Assembly: GCF_003259505.1 (NCBI RefSeq) | Contig: NZ_QLLK01000005.1 | Coordinates: 248,001 to 312,000, forward strand | Length of the DNA stretch: 64,000 bases | Reading direction: 5' to 3' | From: Algoriphagus yeomjeoni | GTDB taxonomy: Bacteria > Bacteroidota > Bacteroidia > Cytophagales > Cyclobacteriaceae | In this document: positions 8,059 to 17,880 of the stretch, in pieces | Layout: each line of letters starts with the position of its first letter | Position numbering within the stretch: position 1 is the first letter of the stretch | The notes under the pieces: generated by a model | Told to the model about the DNA's origin: nothing | Databases searched by the model: none | Seen by the model: only the letters and a program-made list of their open reading frames with translations | Translations under genes and position numbers: made by a program

Positions 8059-9270
8059 TCAGTTGTTAAGTTCTTTCCTAATCCAATTTTTCATTTTGGG
8101 AAATTCCGTTGAGTCGCATAAGTCCATCCATACCAATAATGGTAACCCTTTAAAATCCCCAGATTCATAGGAGTCAATTAGCATCTGAGCATCTCCTTTG
8201 TATCCATCAGGATGAAAGACTACTTCCGGATTAAGATTCAAATACTTCAAAGCAGCATAGGACCAAAGCATCACGCCAATTTCATCATCTTGTCCTGGTG
8301 CTCTATATTCTTTGACATTACCTACAATTGTTTTTCGCTCTTCCTCGGTCATCAACGCGATATGTCCAGCTTCATGGAGTAAATCACCTGGATATAAAAG
8401 TGTTTCCAGGTCATATAATAAAACGCCTTTTTCAATTTTTAGCCCAGGTAGGAAGGTGTTATCAAGTTTTTGAGATTTTGTAGGTATTCCGATTTCCTCT
8501 AGGAAATCAAAGATGATTTTCGTGTTTTTGGTGTCTTCTTTAGATTTAGGCAAAGGTGTTTTCGCTTTAATTCCCCCAAAAGCCCCGAAGCACATATTCT
8601 TATGCAGAATCTCAACCTGGCTAAATCCTACCTGTTTCATCAGGTCTAGCTGGTAATTCATTGATCTTGGCGAATCTTCCTTGGCTACATAAGCCAGTAC
8701 TTTTTCACGATAATCTTTTCCGCCGATTTCTTCTAGGTATTCACCATAGCGCTCCCACGTGTAGGCATTGAGCAAGTCAGTATCTTGCGTAATCAAATCA
8801 GATATCATGAGACATCCTCCTGGTTTGAGCAGCTTAAAAAGTTTAGCAAAGGTTCTTTCCCAGTCTTCATCTTCCCGAAGATGATGCAAAACTGCTCCAG
8901 CTAAAATAATGTCGAAACTTCCTTCAGGAAGCCAAATATCCCGTATGTCTCCTTGGAAAGCTGATACTTTACCTTGAGTTTCAGCTGAAACCCGTTCTAC
9001 TGCCTTCTCAAGCATATTCCCACTTAAATCCACTAATGTGCACGACAGATCAGGAACTTTGCTAAGCATTTTCAATGCATAATTTCCCGCTCCGCAACCC
9101 ACATCAAGAATACTTTCTGCTTTGGGGACGATTCGTTTTGCGGCTTCAGTAATTAGTTCCAGAGAAATCGTAGCATCGATAGTAGCCACTTGGCCTGTAT
9201 CTAGGTTTGAAAATCGTTCTACATCATTATCGAATCTTTCGCGGATTTCTGAGACACTTGACTTATTCAT
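8059..9270 (-). CDS. SAM-dependent methyltransferase fused to a C-terminal HExxH domain
   Basis: A 403-aa cytoplasmic protein in two parts. Residues ~1-235 are a class I methyltransferase: motif I DVGCGAGNY (56-64), acidic DLS after strand 2 (81-83), QGDIRD (106-111), and AGAVLHHL then LLKPGG (148-152). Residues ~248-403 are a separate domain with LLHEAGHIALM, so His299-Glu300-Ala-Gly-His303 has the zinc-peptidase HExxH form, followed by an acidic DDEIGVMLW helix (Glu330 is a candidate third ligand). The joint is a charged linker (PLPKSKEDTKN). I know both parts as separate families but not this combination. It is 51 nt downstream of the anchored VOC gene. The HExxH part could be a degenerate peptidase or only a metal site. 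Confidence 0.8.
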   Translation of the reverse strand: MNKSSVSEIRERFDNDVERFSNLDTGQVATIDATISLELITEAAKRIVPKAESILDVGCGAGNYALKMLSKVPDLSCTLVDLSGNMLEKAVERVSAETQGKVSAFQGDIRDIWLPEGSFDIILAGAVLHHLREDEDWERTFAKLFKLLKPGGCLMISDLITQDTDLLNAYTWERYGEYLEEIGGKDYREKVLAYVAKEDSPRSMNYQLDLMKQVGFSQVEILHKNMCFGAFGGIKAKTPLPKSKEDTKNTKIIFDFLEEIGIPTKSQKLDNTFLPGLKIEKGVLLYDLETLLYPGDLLHEAGHIALMTEEERKTIVGNVKEYRAPGQDDEIGVMLWSYAALKYLNLNPEVVFHPDGYKGDAQMLIDSYESGDFKGLPLLVWMDLCDSTEFPKMKNWIRKELNN

Positions 9271-9321
9271 TGGTAAGATTGTGGGGTGAAAAATGACAAT
9301 TAGTAATTTGAAATGGGTTGC

Positions 9322-9813
9322 TTATAAGTGCTGATCAAAAAGAATCATATTTCCATCTGGATCTTTGACTAAAAAGCTGCCTGGTCCTGATGTGTTCTCA
9401 TCAGCCGGGTTGATGATTTCTTCGCCGGCAGACTTTAAGTGCTGCTGGATTTTTCTTACATCCAGGTAACCTTCCACTTCCTGAGCATTTTCATCCCAAC
9501 CTGGATTGAAAGTCAAGATATTCTCTTCAAACATGCCTTGAAACAACCCAATCAGGGTACTCTCATTTTTCATAATCAAGTAATTACTTTCCATAGCTCC
9601 ACCAAACTGGGTAAAGCCAAGGTTTTCATAAAATGCTCGGGAAGCTTCAAGGTCTTTGACGCTGAGACTAATAGAAAATGCTCCTAGTTTCATAGCTGTG
9701 TAGTTTATGTTTTTAGATGTATTTGCAGGGTTTGATTCCAAAAAAGAATTTAAGAAAAAACCTAGGATAAAGGATGTCATTACTGCGCTGCTAAAAAGAA
9801 CAAAACGGTTCAT
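9322..9813 (-). CDS. VOC family protein with N-terminal membrane anchor
   Basis: A 163-aa protein. Residues ~4-25 (FVLFSSAVMTSFILGFFLN) are a single hydrophobic helix without a lipobox, followed by a 15-residue polar linker and a VOC domain: LGAFSISLSVKDLEASRAFYENLGF, then IQQHLKSAGEE and a closing FLVKDPDGNMILFDQ. An internal Met (residue 41, base 9693) could instead start a soluble VOC protein; I prefer the long form because the leader is a clean helix that continues in frame. The gene begins 17 nt after the DinB gene and precedes the methyltransferase fusion by 51 nt, so the three are probably one transcript. Confidence 0.78.
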   Translation of the reverse strand: MNRFVLFSSAVMTSFILGFFLNSFLESNPANTSKNINYTAMKLGAFSISLSVKDLEASRAFYENLGFTQFGGAMESNYLIMKNESTLIGLFQGMFEENILTFNPGWDENAQEVEGYLDVRKIQQHLKSAGEEIINPADENTSGPGSFLVKDPDGNMILFDQHL

Positions 9814-9830
9814 ATCAAGATTGATTAGGT

Positions 9831-10289
9831 TTATTTAATGAATTTCAAGAGACTTATCATGGTGCCCAAATGCATGGCTTCATGGTAATTATTGAAACTT
9901 ATTGCATCCTCTACCTTGGCTAGATGAAAGCCCTTGGATGTGGTGTAAGGTGTGTATTGTTGCAGTTTTCCTGTTGCAAAATCAGCCTTTGTCTGTGTGA
10001 TTGGCTTGATCAGAAGCTCCTTGAATAGCTCAATGGTGTCCTGAGATTCGGGGATGCTAGGCTTAGTTCCGGGCTTATATTTTTGAAAAATATCATCAGA
10101 AATATTCAATGGTACATTGGCGAGTCCATAGACGAGGCGTTGCTGCACCACGATTACATGGCCGATATTCCAAAGCAAGTTATTATTGAAACCCTTAGGC
10201 ACTTCATTCAATTGTTCCAAAGAATTGTGAATAAGAAACTTCAGGTAGATTTTCCGATTGTTTTCCCAGATGTGAAAGTCGTTATTCAT
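9831..10289 (-). CDS. DinB-family four-helix metal-binding protein
   Basis: A 152-aa protein of the DinB/YfiT superfamily. The three metal-ligand histidines are visible: His44 in WNIGHV at the end of helix 2, and His136 and His140 in YHEAMHLGT in helix 4. Members are damage-inducible proteins or thiol-dependent transferases (bacillithiol, mycothiol and others); here the substrate is unknown. It is the first gene of a likely three-gene unit with the anchored VOC protein and the methyltransferase fusion, and follows tamL by 126 nt. Confidence 0.82.
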   Translation of the reverse strand: MNNDFHIWENNRKIYLKFLIHNSLEQLNEVPKGFNNNLLWNIGHVIVVQQRLVYGLANVPLNISDDIFQKYKPGTKPSIPESQDTIELFKELLIKPITQTKADFATGKLQQYTPYTTSKGFHLAKVEDAISFNNYHEAMHLGTMISLLKFIK

Positions 10290-10415
10290 AGAGGCTAGTT
10301 ACAGGTTTTTATGCTCATGTTGCCAGAGCTTATTTTTAACAATATACTGAGAAAGTAAAAAAACAGCTTTAACTAGGTAAGCTATTCTGAAATAAAAAGT
10401 AGCAATCTGAGCACT

Positions 10416-12713
10416 TTAGAATGGATATCCAATTGCAAAGTTGAAGATCAGGTTTTGTTTTCTCCAAGTTTTGCTACCTACATCAAAGCTATTTCCCCAG
10501 CGCTCCCCCTCCTCCAAATATGGTATGCGTAGTGGTGTCGCCAAATCGAAGCGAATCACAAAAAACTCAATATCGACACGTAACCCAAACCCAGTTCCTA
10601 CAGCTAACTGATTCCACCAGTTAGATGTGAATTTACCGCCGGGCAAGGCTTCATTTTCGTTCATCAGCCAGATATTTCCTGCATCCATGAATAGCGCTCC
10701 TTTCAGCAAAGACACGATCGGGAATCTGTATTCTATATTACCTTCAATGCGCACATCTCCAGATTGATCGAAGAATGAATTGAGACTAAAGTCCTCAGGT
10801 CTATAGGTTCCAGGTCCTATGGAGCGTATTCGGAATGCCCTTACGCTATTTGGTCCACCAGAAAAATACTGCTTGATATATGGCAAAGATTGTGAATTGC
10901 CAAAAGGCAACCCGAAGCCTGCAAAAAGTCTGGTGGCGATGGTTTGCTTTTTATCAATATTCAGATGATATCGTAGATCAAAATCAATTTTGCCGTATTG
11001 GGCATATTCCAGCCCCAAGAATTTCCCATCATCCTTCCCGGATATTTTATTGAGTAGATTTATCGTATTTCCGGCAAAGTCTAGCCCCAGCCCAAAGAAA
11101 TAGCCATGTGTACGGAACCTGTCATTTAACTTATTATAGTTAAAAGTGTAATTGATGCCTGCGATGAAATTCTGCTCAAAACTACGTCTCAAGAAAGGGT
11201 TGTCATCTAAAATTTGCTCAAATTCAGGAGAAGTTTTACTGAGGTTTACTACGCTTACGCTGATCGGATTTATCTCGTGATAGGCAAACTGGTTAGCGTT
11301 CCAGAAATAGCCATATTTCGCTGAAATTGAGTTCAAACGGTAAAGTCCACCTCGGCTGAGGTATTCTGCACTTAGTCCCATTTTGGTTTTAGGGACCGAG
11401 TAGCTGAACTTTTCTGTGATAGGAACGAAGAAGATGACCCTCGGGAAAATTAAATCAGCGCCTAAGCCCAGCTCCAAGGATTGAAGCCCTTTCCTGCCTT
11501 CTCCTCCAGCTATTTGGAACTCATACCCCACCTTTCCAGTCAAATTGAGTGTTTCACCACCTTTGAATAGATTCCTATTTCTATAAACCAAATTCAAAGC
11601 AGGGCCAGCGAAGTTGTTTGATTTGGATACTGCCAAAAGTTCAGCCCTTAAGGAGCGTTTGGTCATTGGAGATAAATAGAAATTGGCGGTGAGATGACCA
11701 AGTGAGTCAGAAGTTGCTAACTCCTTATAGCGCAGATTTACAAACTTATAATTACCGATTGAACTTAGCCTATTACTGGAAAGTCGGGAAAGGGTCGGGT
11801 TATATCGTTCATTCTTTTGGATCAGGATATAGTCATTCAATAGTTTTGGCTTGAAGACTTTCTTATCCTGAATGAAGTTTTTGCCAGCTAGCGTTACCGT
11901 ATCAGATTTCACACTGTTTTCGTCAATAGAATAATTTGGGAAAACATTGATAGTGTCTACCATATAGGGGATTATTCCATTGGATGGCACATTATTTTTC
12001 AGCCTGAGATAAAGCTTGAATAGCCTTGCGCTGTCAGAGATGTTTGTATCTGCTTCGAAAATTAGGTAGTCGCTGTTAAAGTTGTAATAGCCTCTATCTT
12101 TTAGCGCTAAATCAATTCTGTTTCTTTCAGCGGTCAATGTTTGTAGGTCAAACCTGCTTCCCGAGTCGAGGGTAGTTTCCTTCATCAGCTCGATGATTAC
12201 TTTTTCCAATTCTAGACTATCCCTTTCGACTACTACCTCTGTGAGTTTGTAAGGTTCCGAGATTGTAGCTGTGTAATCAACCTTAGCAAATTTATCTTTT
12301 CGAATCACCTCAGAATTTGTCGTGCTGTAAAAGAACCCTCGGTTTTCCAGTCTATTTATGATCAGTTCTTCTGTTCGGCTTGGCGTTACTTGACTAAAAT
12401 ACACCGGTTTTTCTCCGATTTTTTTGTTTAAAAAGCGATTGATGAATCCAGGTTTTTCTTGAGTTCCTTTATAATGAGCCCAAAGACCGATGTACATTCC
12501 TAGGAATTTTGAGTTTGGCTCAGGACGGAGAAGTTCATTCAATTCTTCCTCTACATCTTCTAGTCCTTTGATATCTTCAACTTCCGTCTGGAGATTAAGA
12601 TCGGCTCCTGTATAAAGGAATTCATCCTCGGGTATATACTTCTTCACGCTGCAGCCAATCATAGTTGCAAGTAGAATTAAATAGATAACCGATATGAACC
12701 TCTTAATCCTCAT
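10416..12713 (-). CDS. tamL: TamL: lipoprotein-type TamA/BamA-family outer-membrane protein
   Basis: A 765-aa Omp85-superfamily protein. Starting at 12713 gives MRIKRFISVIYLILLATMIGC, a lipoprotein signal with the lipid-modified Cys at residue 21; a longer frame to 12761 would bury this signal. The N-terminal third carries POTRA-like modules (LTEVVVERDSLELEKVIIELMK and neighbours); the C-terminal ~400 residues are a barrel with SGGPNSVRAFRIRSIGPG, close to the conserved VRG(F/Y) region of Omp85 proteins, and a last strand ending NFAIGYPF. The lipoprotein form of TamA is typical of Bacteroidota. It overlaps the end of tamB by 11 nt, and the two form the TAM complex linking inner and outer membrane in outer-membrane homeostasis. 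Confidence 0.88.
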   Translation of the reverse strand: MRIKRFISVIYLILLATMIGCSVKKYIPEDEFLYTGADLNLQTEVEDIKGLEDVEEELNELLRPEPNSKFLGMYIGLWAHYKGTQEKPGFINRFLNKKIGEKPVYFSQVTPSRTEELIINRLENRGFFYSTTNSEVIRKDKFAKVDYTATISEPYKLTEVVVERDSLELEKVIIELMKETTLDSGSRFDLQTLTAERNRIDLALKDRGYYNFNSDYLIFEADTNISDSARLFKLYLRLKNNVPSNGIIPYMVDTINVFPNYSIDENSVKSDTVTLAGKNFIQDKKVFKPKLLNDYILIQKNERYNPTLSRLSSNRLSSIGNYKFVNLRYKELATSDSLGHLTANFYLSPMTKRSLRAELLAVSKSNNFAGPALNLVYRNRNLFKGGETLNLTGKVGYEFQIAGGEGRKGLQSLELGLGADLIFPRVIFFVPITEKFSYSVPKTKMGLSAEYLSRGGLYRLNSISAKYGYFWNANQFAYHEINPISVSVVNLSKTSPEFEQILDDNPFLRRSFEQNFIAGINYTFNYNKLNDRFRTHGYFFGLGLDFAGNTINLLNKISGKDDGKFLGLEYAQYGKIDFDLRYHLNIDKKQTIATRLFAGFGLPFGNSQSLPYIKQYFSGGPNSVRAFRIRSIGPGTYRPEDFSLNSFFDQSGDVRIEGNIEYRFPIVSLLKGALFMDAGNIWLMNENEALPGGKFTSNWWNQLAVGTGFGLRVDIEFFVIRFDLATPLRIPYLEEGERWGNSFDVGSKTWRKQNLIFNFAIGYPF

Positions 12714-15700
12714 TTTCTTCCGATTCTTTAGCTTGCTTTTCCTTATTTTCTTCCAACTCATCTATCGGGTTTTCCTTATTTGGATCTATAGGTGCCTTCC
12801 ATAGTTCGGAGAATTCATTGAACTCCCGATTGAAAATTAAGCCACCTCCTGTGACGATAAGTTGTCCGTCAATGATACTTTCAAATTGATTTTTACGGAA
12901 AGCACGGATTCTCCAACGCCCATCTTCTGTGAGCAAGTATTCAAAACTGATATTTGCCAAGATAGAATTAGGCTGGTCTGAGTTTTGGGTACTTCCTTCC
13001 AGATCCATTTGGCTTCCTACCTGCACCACCAGGCGGTCATCAAAGAGAGTTTGCTGCGCATTTATATTGAGATCAGTCCTATTTTGTGCACTTCCCGATT
13101 GATAATCTTGATAGCTATCTACATCAAAGCCAACTTGGAATCCGCTGTCTCCAAAGAGTTTATTTGACAACGCATTCATTTGATCAGAAAGCACTTGACT
13201 CACCGAATTTCTAGCTATTGCCTCTGCACCTCCATTGGAACCATCACTACCAGTGGATGGGAAAAATCTATTGAGAACAAGCAGTGAAAATACCTGCTTG
13301 TTCAACTCGTCTTCTTGTTCGTTTATTTGTAGTACTCGTGAATACACATTTCCTCCAAATGCTCCCCGTTGATTCTCAGGCATATCTAGTCTAAATGTGA
13401 TTTCTGGTTTTAGCAACTCACCTTCCACATTAAGGTATACCAAGAAAGGAAGCTTTTGCTGATACTGAACTTGCGTTTGATTAGTGCTGCCAGTGAGCTG
13501 TGCAGACATAAGTTCAGAGGCCGCGGTTTCTACCCTATAAATTGCCTGAATGTCCATGTTTGCATCCATTGGATCCCCATTCCATGTGATACGACTCCCC
13601 TGATTGATTTCAAACTTTTTACTCACGAGATTATAGAGGGACATTTCGTAGTTGCCTCCTGAGATCTCATAGTTGCCACTTAATGTGATTCGCCCGTTAG
13701 GGTTAATATCCATTTGGAGGTTCGCATCACCAGCAATTTGAAGGTTGTCACCCGTGGAAGGATCTATTACTATGGTAAAAAGTGCTTCAGGATCTACAGT
13801 TAATATTGCTTGTATATCAAACCCAGAGAAAGCACTTGTAGTTTCTTCAGATTGACGCGTTAAGATATCATCTGGGTTTTCCTTGTTTACGAATAAAACG
13901 ACGCCCTGTCTTTCCACTAAGTCAATCTGAGATTCCGGAATGATGACTGTTAAGTCGGTATTGTCTTTTACTCCCAGATTTGCCTTAACTACTGGCAGTA
14001 GCAAATCTCCTTGGATAGTGACATCTGCATCAAGAGATCCTGTGCCATATATCAATTCATTCTCTTTATCAGTAGAATTTACTGCCATGAAGTTTTTGGC
14101 GGTAAGCTTCAGGTCGAATGTTGGGTTGATGTAGCTTTCTGTGCCTACCGTACCGTCAATAACGAAGGAGTTACTTTCAGCATCTCTGATGGTGAATTGA
14201 TCAAAATAAACTCCAGCATTGTCTACTTTCAGCGTTTCATCGGATAGAATGTATTTTGTGCTGAGTTCAGCTGGCACAAATGAAGTTTCATTAAACTGAA
14301 TCTCTCCTGTGTACTTAGGATCATTTGTTGTTCCGTTCGCTGTAATGGTTCCGGAGAGAAAACCTGTGGCATCCAAGATTTGATCTTGAGAAATGGCAGC
14401 TACTTTATCCATTTCTATTCTATTCAGGTCTAACTTCAGGTCAAAGTTTCCGCCTGTTTCATCTGCTACAAAATCTCCTGTTAAGTCCAGGTCAAACCCA
14501 CCGTCTTTCAACCCAAGTTTGATAATATAATCACCAAGACTTTTTGCGGTAGCTTCCAGGCTGAGGTTGCCAAGCGGTACATTTACGACTTTAAGACTAT
14601 CTACTTTTAGCTCGCCCATTAGCCCAGTTGCGCCGAAAGGGTTCTCTACAACCAGTCGACCATCCAATTTTCCCCCGGCAATAATTTCTGTGGGATTCAA
14701 TAAACTGGTAATGGTAGAAAGTCTGAAATCCCTAAATACCATTGCAATATTTTCGTCTGTAAATCCTTCTACATTATTTACAAAGGAGATTTCTTGATTT
14801 CCTTTTGTGAACTTAAAATCTCTGAAGTCGAGACTTTCGCCAGAATAGGCTACCAGATTATTATCCGCTATAGTCCATTCTTCTCCCTTCAGAATTAAGT
14901 CAAGAAAAGAAATATGATAGTCGATCGTGTCACCATTCAGTCCAATGTCAGAAGCCACATGGTACTTTAGTTCATCTTCTTCGTACGAATTAAAATCCAA
15001 ATACATTCGGCCGTCATCTAAATCACCAGTCAGGAATGTTTTGCCGATACGCAAAGGACCTGAGGTCAAATCTTGAAAACCAACATAAAGGTTGAGATCT
15101 TCTTTGTTTGAGTTTATTCTCAGTCCCAAACTATCCACTTCCGTACCCGAATAGTTGACATAAGGAAAGGAAATATCAGCTGTAAGAGAATCTATTTTTT
15201 GAAAATAATCAACCTTAATTCTCGCCGAGTCAAATCTTTCCACTCCTTGCAAAAGGACATCATTCAATAAAGGATCATCCGAGATGCTCAAATCCATATT
15301 CATGACTATTCCTCGATTGCCAGTCAAATTTACCGAGTCGGCTTTATCTAAATACTGTCGAAAATGTTCTGAAATGGCTGCAGTCAAATCAGTGATATTA
15401 GTATTAGTTCGGACAAAACCATTTAGAATTTTACTGGAAATAACTGCGTTGGTAGAATCTTCTCCCACATTCGCATCGATCGCAGCTTTTCCAATTGGAT
15501 AATTCGCTTCATCATATAATAAAATCCCATCCTGCAATTGAGCATCAAGCTCAAATTCATCAAGATTCCCATTGAATTTGGCGTCTAACTTTAGCCTTGC
15601 TCTAGCACTTTTATCAGTAAGCCCAAGCTCATAGAAATCAGCTCCTATTAGGTCTAGGTTGAGATCTATTTTTGAATTTACTGAGTCAAGAACCAATTTG

Positions 15701-17676
15701 GTTATCAGCTCAAAATCTAAATACTCTGAATCTAATCCCGCCTCTAAATCTCCTGCGCCATCTGTTAATTTACCCTCTAGTTTCAATCCTGAATAATCCG
15801 AGCCATAGAGTCTGAGACGCTCAAATGTGGAGGATAATTCCGCATTTAGCTCATTCAGGCTAGATCCTGTACCAGTAGCCCTGATTTCAAATGTAAGCGT
15901 ATCCAGTTCTGGTTGATTAAGAAGATTACCCAGTTGCAACTGGTTCACTTTGAGGTCTGCCTTGAAAGCTATGCTCCCGTTATCTTGGTAAGAGCCATCA
16001 AGCAATACATTTCCCATGCTCGTCTCCAAATCCAAGTTGGCCAGAAGGTCATCTAGCATTCCTCTGGTATTTGCTTGTAGGTCGATCTGCTCAGGAAATT
16101 TGATTCCATACTCCTCTTCCTTGACGAATTTCAGTAAGGTTTCTCTAGTTGTTTGAATATTTATTTCAGGGAAATCGAATGCAAGCTTCTCTACCTCCAA
16201 TGGGTTTTGAACCGTTCCATTTGCCTTGAAGACACTTTTCCCCCAATTCAGGTTTAGGCTTGGGATATCCATCGCTTTGAGGTCTCCCTTTGCTATAAAA
16301 TCCAACAACACCGGGGCTTTTGAAAGCTCTTGTATAAGTGTGTCCTGCGCCAGTGTTGGGTCAAAAAAGTAGCTGTCCCGTACGTCCAACGCAGATTCTT
16401 CAACAGTTACGTCAAATTTAAGAGTCTCATAATTATCGATGAGTGCTTGAATTGATGGGTATTCAACAGCTAGTTCTGCGTCGAGTTTACTTCGATTGGT
16501 AGCCAGCACCAAGTTCTCAACCTTAGCTGAATTATTGCCAGCTTCAAAGGAAAAATGGAATTCGTTTAGGTCAAAACCACTTCCTTCTTGGAAGTGCAAC
16601 TCCTGTAGGATTAGGCCTACTTTTTCATCTTTTAGGTAAAAATCTTCAGCATCAAAAATCAAGTTAGTAAGGGTAATAAATTCAGGATTGAATTCACCTT
16701 TTTTGATTTGGACATCAGCAGATTTATATTCAATGTCAGTCGAATCAATTGTTAATTTATCAGCTTCTACTATCCAATCAGGCCATTCAAATGGAGTAGA
16801 AGGACTTGATGTGCTAGGTTCAATAGGCGTAGGAATCGAGAAATCATGAAAAAGAATAGAAGCGTTTCTTAAGTCCAAGGTCTTCAGCTTGACTGTCTGA
16901 GATTGCAGATCAGCTTCAGGCAGTACAATAAGTAAATCGCCAATCTGGACTTGTGCTTCCTGATTATCTGGTGCACTGGCATAATCCGCAGACACATCTA
17001 CCAATCTGAATTCATCCAGATTTATAAGAGGAATTAAAGTCTCCTCTGAAGAATCTTCGGTTGGTGGGAAAGGCTTAGTCTGATGGTATTTGATTTGGGT
17101 GTTTTGGAGGGTTATTTTTTTAATGTCAAACTCATATTTTTCAAAATCAAGTCCAGGGATGGTGACCTCTAATTCACCTAACCTAAGTGCGGCATCTATT
17201 CCCATCACTTCATCTACAAATGTGATGTCAAAATCCCTTAGTGAAATAGGTGAAAGATTGATGTTGAGTGGGGCTGAAGCAGTCGTATCGGCAGTAACAG
17301 TTTGCGTCGAATCCGCAGTTTGAGAAGCAAAAGCCTCAATAAGAAAGTTGAAGTTGAATTTTTCGGTGGTTTCACTTCTACTCACTCTGGCGACTAGACC
17401 TTGCCATTCTAGCTTGGTTACATTGATATTGCCGGAGGATATTAAGGGAGCAAAAGCAAGACCAGCTTCAAGGTTTTTGGAGTAGATTAAGGTGTCTCCA
17501 TCGGTGTCTTCCAAGTATAAATCTTCCAGATAAATATTACCCGAAAAAGTGATGAAAAGTCGCTTTACAGATACTTCAGTGCCTGTTTTGTCCGAAACAT
17601 AACTAGTCGCTTTATCCACAATTATCCCCTGGCCCCAAGGGCTACGAATAAAGAGAATCAGGGCACCAACTATCAC
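12703..17676 (-). CDS. tamB: TamB translocation/assembly module protein (DUF490/AsmA-like)
   Basis: About 1657 residues, the longest gene here. An N-terminal membrane anchor leads into IRSPWGQGIIVDKATSYVS, then more than 1300 residues of beta-rich repeats typical of lipid-channel proteins such as TamB and AsmA, and the conserved TamB C-terminus (SFEYLLTEDGRWRIRAFRKNQF). It overlaps tamL. The start is unclear: GTG at 17676 leaves an anchor of only ~9 hydrophobic residues (IVGALILFI), whereas the frame stays open upstream to a TAA at 17749-17751 and encodes FLAKLLKILGITIITIL, which would complete the helix. No ATG, GTG or TTG lies in that stretch, so an ATT start (17736) or another non-standard codon may be used. 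Confidence 0.88.
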   Translation of the reverse strand: MIVGALILFIRSPWGQGIIVDKATSYVSDKTGTEVSVKRLFITFSGNIYLEDLYLEDTDGDTLIYSKNLEAGLAFAPLISSGNINVTKLEWQGLVARVSRSETTEKFNFNFLIEAFASQTADSTQTVTADTTASAPLNINLSPISLRDFDITFVDEVMGIDAALRLGELEVTIPGLDFEKYEFDIKKITLQNTQIKYHQTKPFPPTEDSSEETLIPLINLDEFRLVDVSADYASAPDNQEAQVQIGDLLIVLPEADLQSQTVKLKTLDLRNASILFHDFSIPTPIEPSTSSPSTPFEWPDWIVEADKLTIDSTDIEYKSADVQIKKGEFNPEFITLTNLIFDAEDFYLKDEKVGLILQELHFQEGSGFDLNEFHFSFEAGNNSAKVENLVLATNRSKLDAELAVEYPSIQALIDNYETLKFDVTVEESALDVRDSYFFDPTLAQDTLIQELSKAPVLLDFIAKGDLKAMDIPSLNLNWGKSVFKANGTVQNPLEVEKLAFDFPEINIQTTRETLLKFVKEEEYGIKFPEQIDLQANTRGMLDDLLANLDLETSMGNVLLDGSYQDNGSIAFKADLKVNQLQLGNLLNQPELDTLTFEIRATGTGSSLNELNAELSSTFERLRLYGSDYSGLKLEGKLTDGAGDLEAGLDSEYLDFELITKLVLDSVNSKIDLNLDLIGADFYELGLTDKSARARLKLDAKFNGNLDEFELDAQLQDGILLYDEANYPIGKAAIDANVGEDSTNAVISSKILNGFVRTNTNITDLTAAISEHFRQYLDKADSVNLTGNRGIVMNMDLSISDDPLLNDVLLQGVERFDSARIKVDYFQKIDSLTADISFPYVNYSGTEVDSLGLRINSNKEDLNLYVGFQDLTSGPLRIGKTFLTGDLDDGRMYLDFNSYEEDELKYHVASDIGLNGDTIDYHISFLDLILKGEEWTIADNNLVAYSGESLDFRDFKFTKGNQEISFVNNVEGFTDENIAMVFRDFRLSTITSLLNPTEIIAGGKLDGRLVVENPFGATGLMGELKVDSLKVVNVPLGNLSLEATAKSLGDYIIKLGLKDGGFDLDLTGDFVADETGGNFDLKLDLNRIEMDKVAAISQDQILDATGFLSGTITANGTTNDPKYTGEIQFNETSFVPAELSTKYILSDETLKVDNAGVYFDQFTIRDAESNSFVIDGTVGTESYINPTFDLKLTAKNFMAVNSTDKENELIYGTGSLDADVTIQGDLLLPVVKANLGVKDNTDLTVIIPESQIDLVERQGVVLFVNKENPDDILTRQSEETTSAFSGFDIQAILTVDPEALFTIVIDPSTGDNLQIAGDANLQMDINPNGRITLSGNYEISGGNYEMSLYNLVSKKFEINQGSRITWNGDPMDANMDIQAIYRVETAASELMSAQLTGSTNQTQVQYQQKLPFLVYLNVEGELLKPEITFRLDMPENQRGAFGGNVYSRVLQINEQEDELNKQVFSLLVLNRFFPSTGSDGSNGGAEAIARNSVSQVLSDQMNALSNKLFGDSGFQVGFDVDSYQDYQSGSAQNRTDLNINAQQTLFDDRLVVQVGSQMDLEGSTQNSDQPNSILANISFEYLLTEDGRWRIRAFRKNQFESIIDGQLIVTGGGLIFNREFNEFSELWKAPIDPNKENPIDELEENKEKQAKESEENED

Positions 17677-17880
17677 CAGAATAGTAATAATTGTGATACC
17701 TAGAATTTTTAAAAGTTTGGCTAAAAAGCTTTTAATGGAATTGAGCGTTTAAATAGTGGCGTAAATGTACATGTCCCTAAGACTATAATGGGGCAATAAA
17801 TAAGCCAGTTTGCCTAATATTACCTATACTTTTAACCTGCCTGCTCTTTGTTTTGTTGAGATAATTGATTTAGATAAGCC

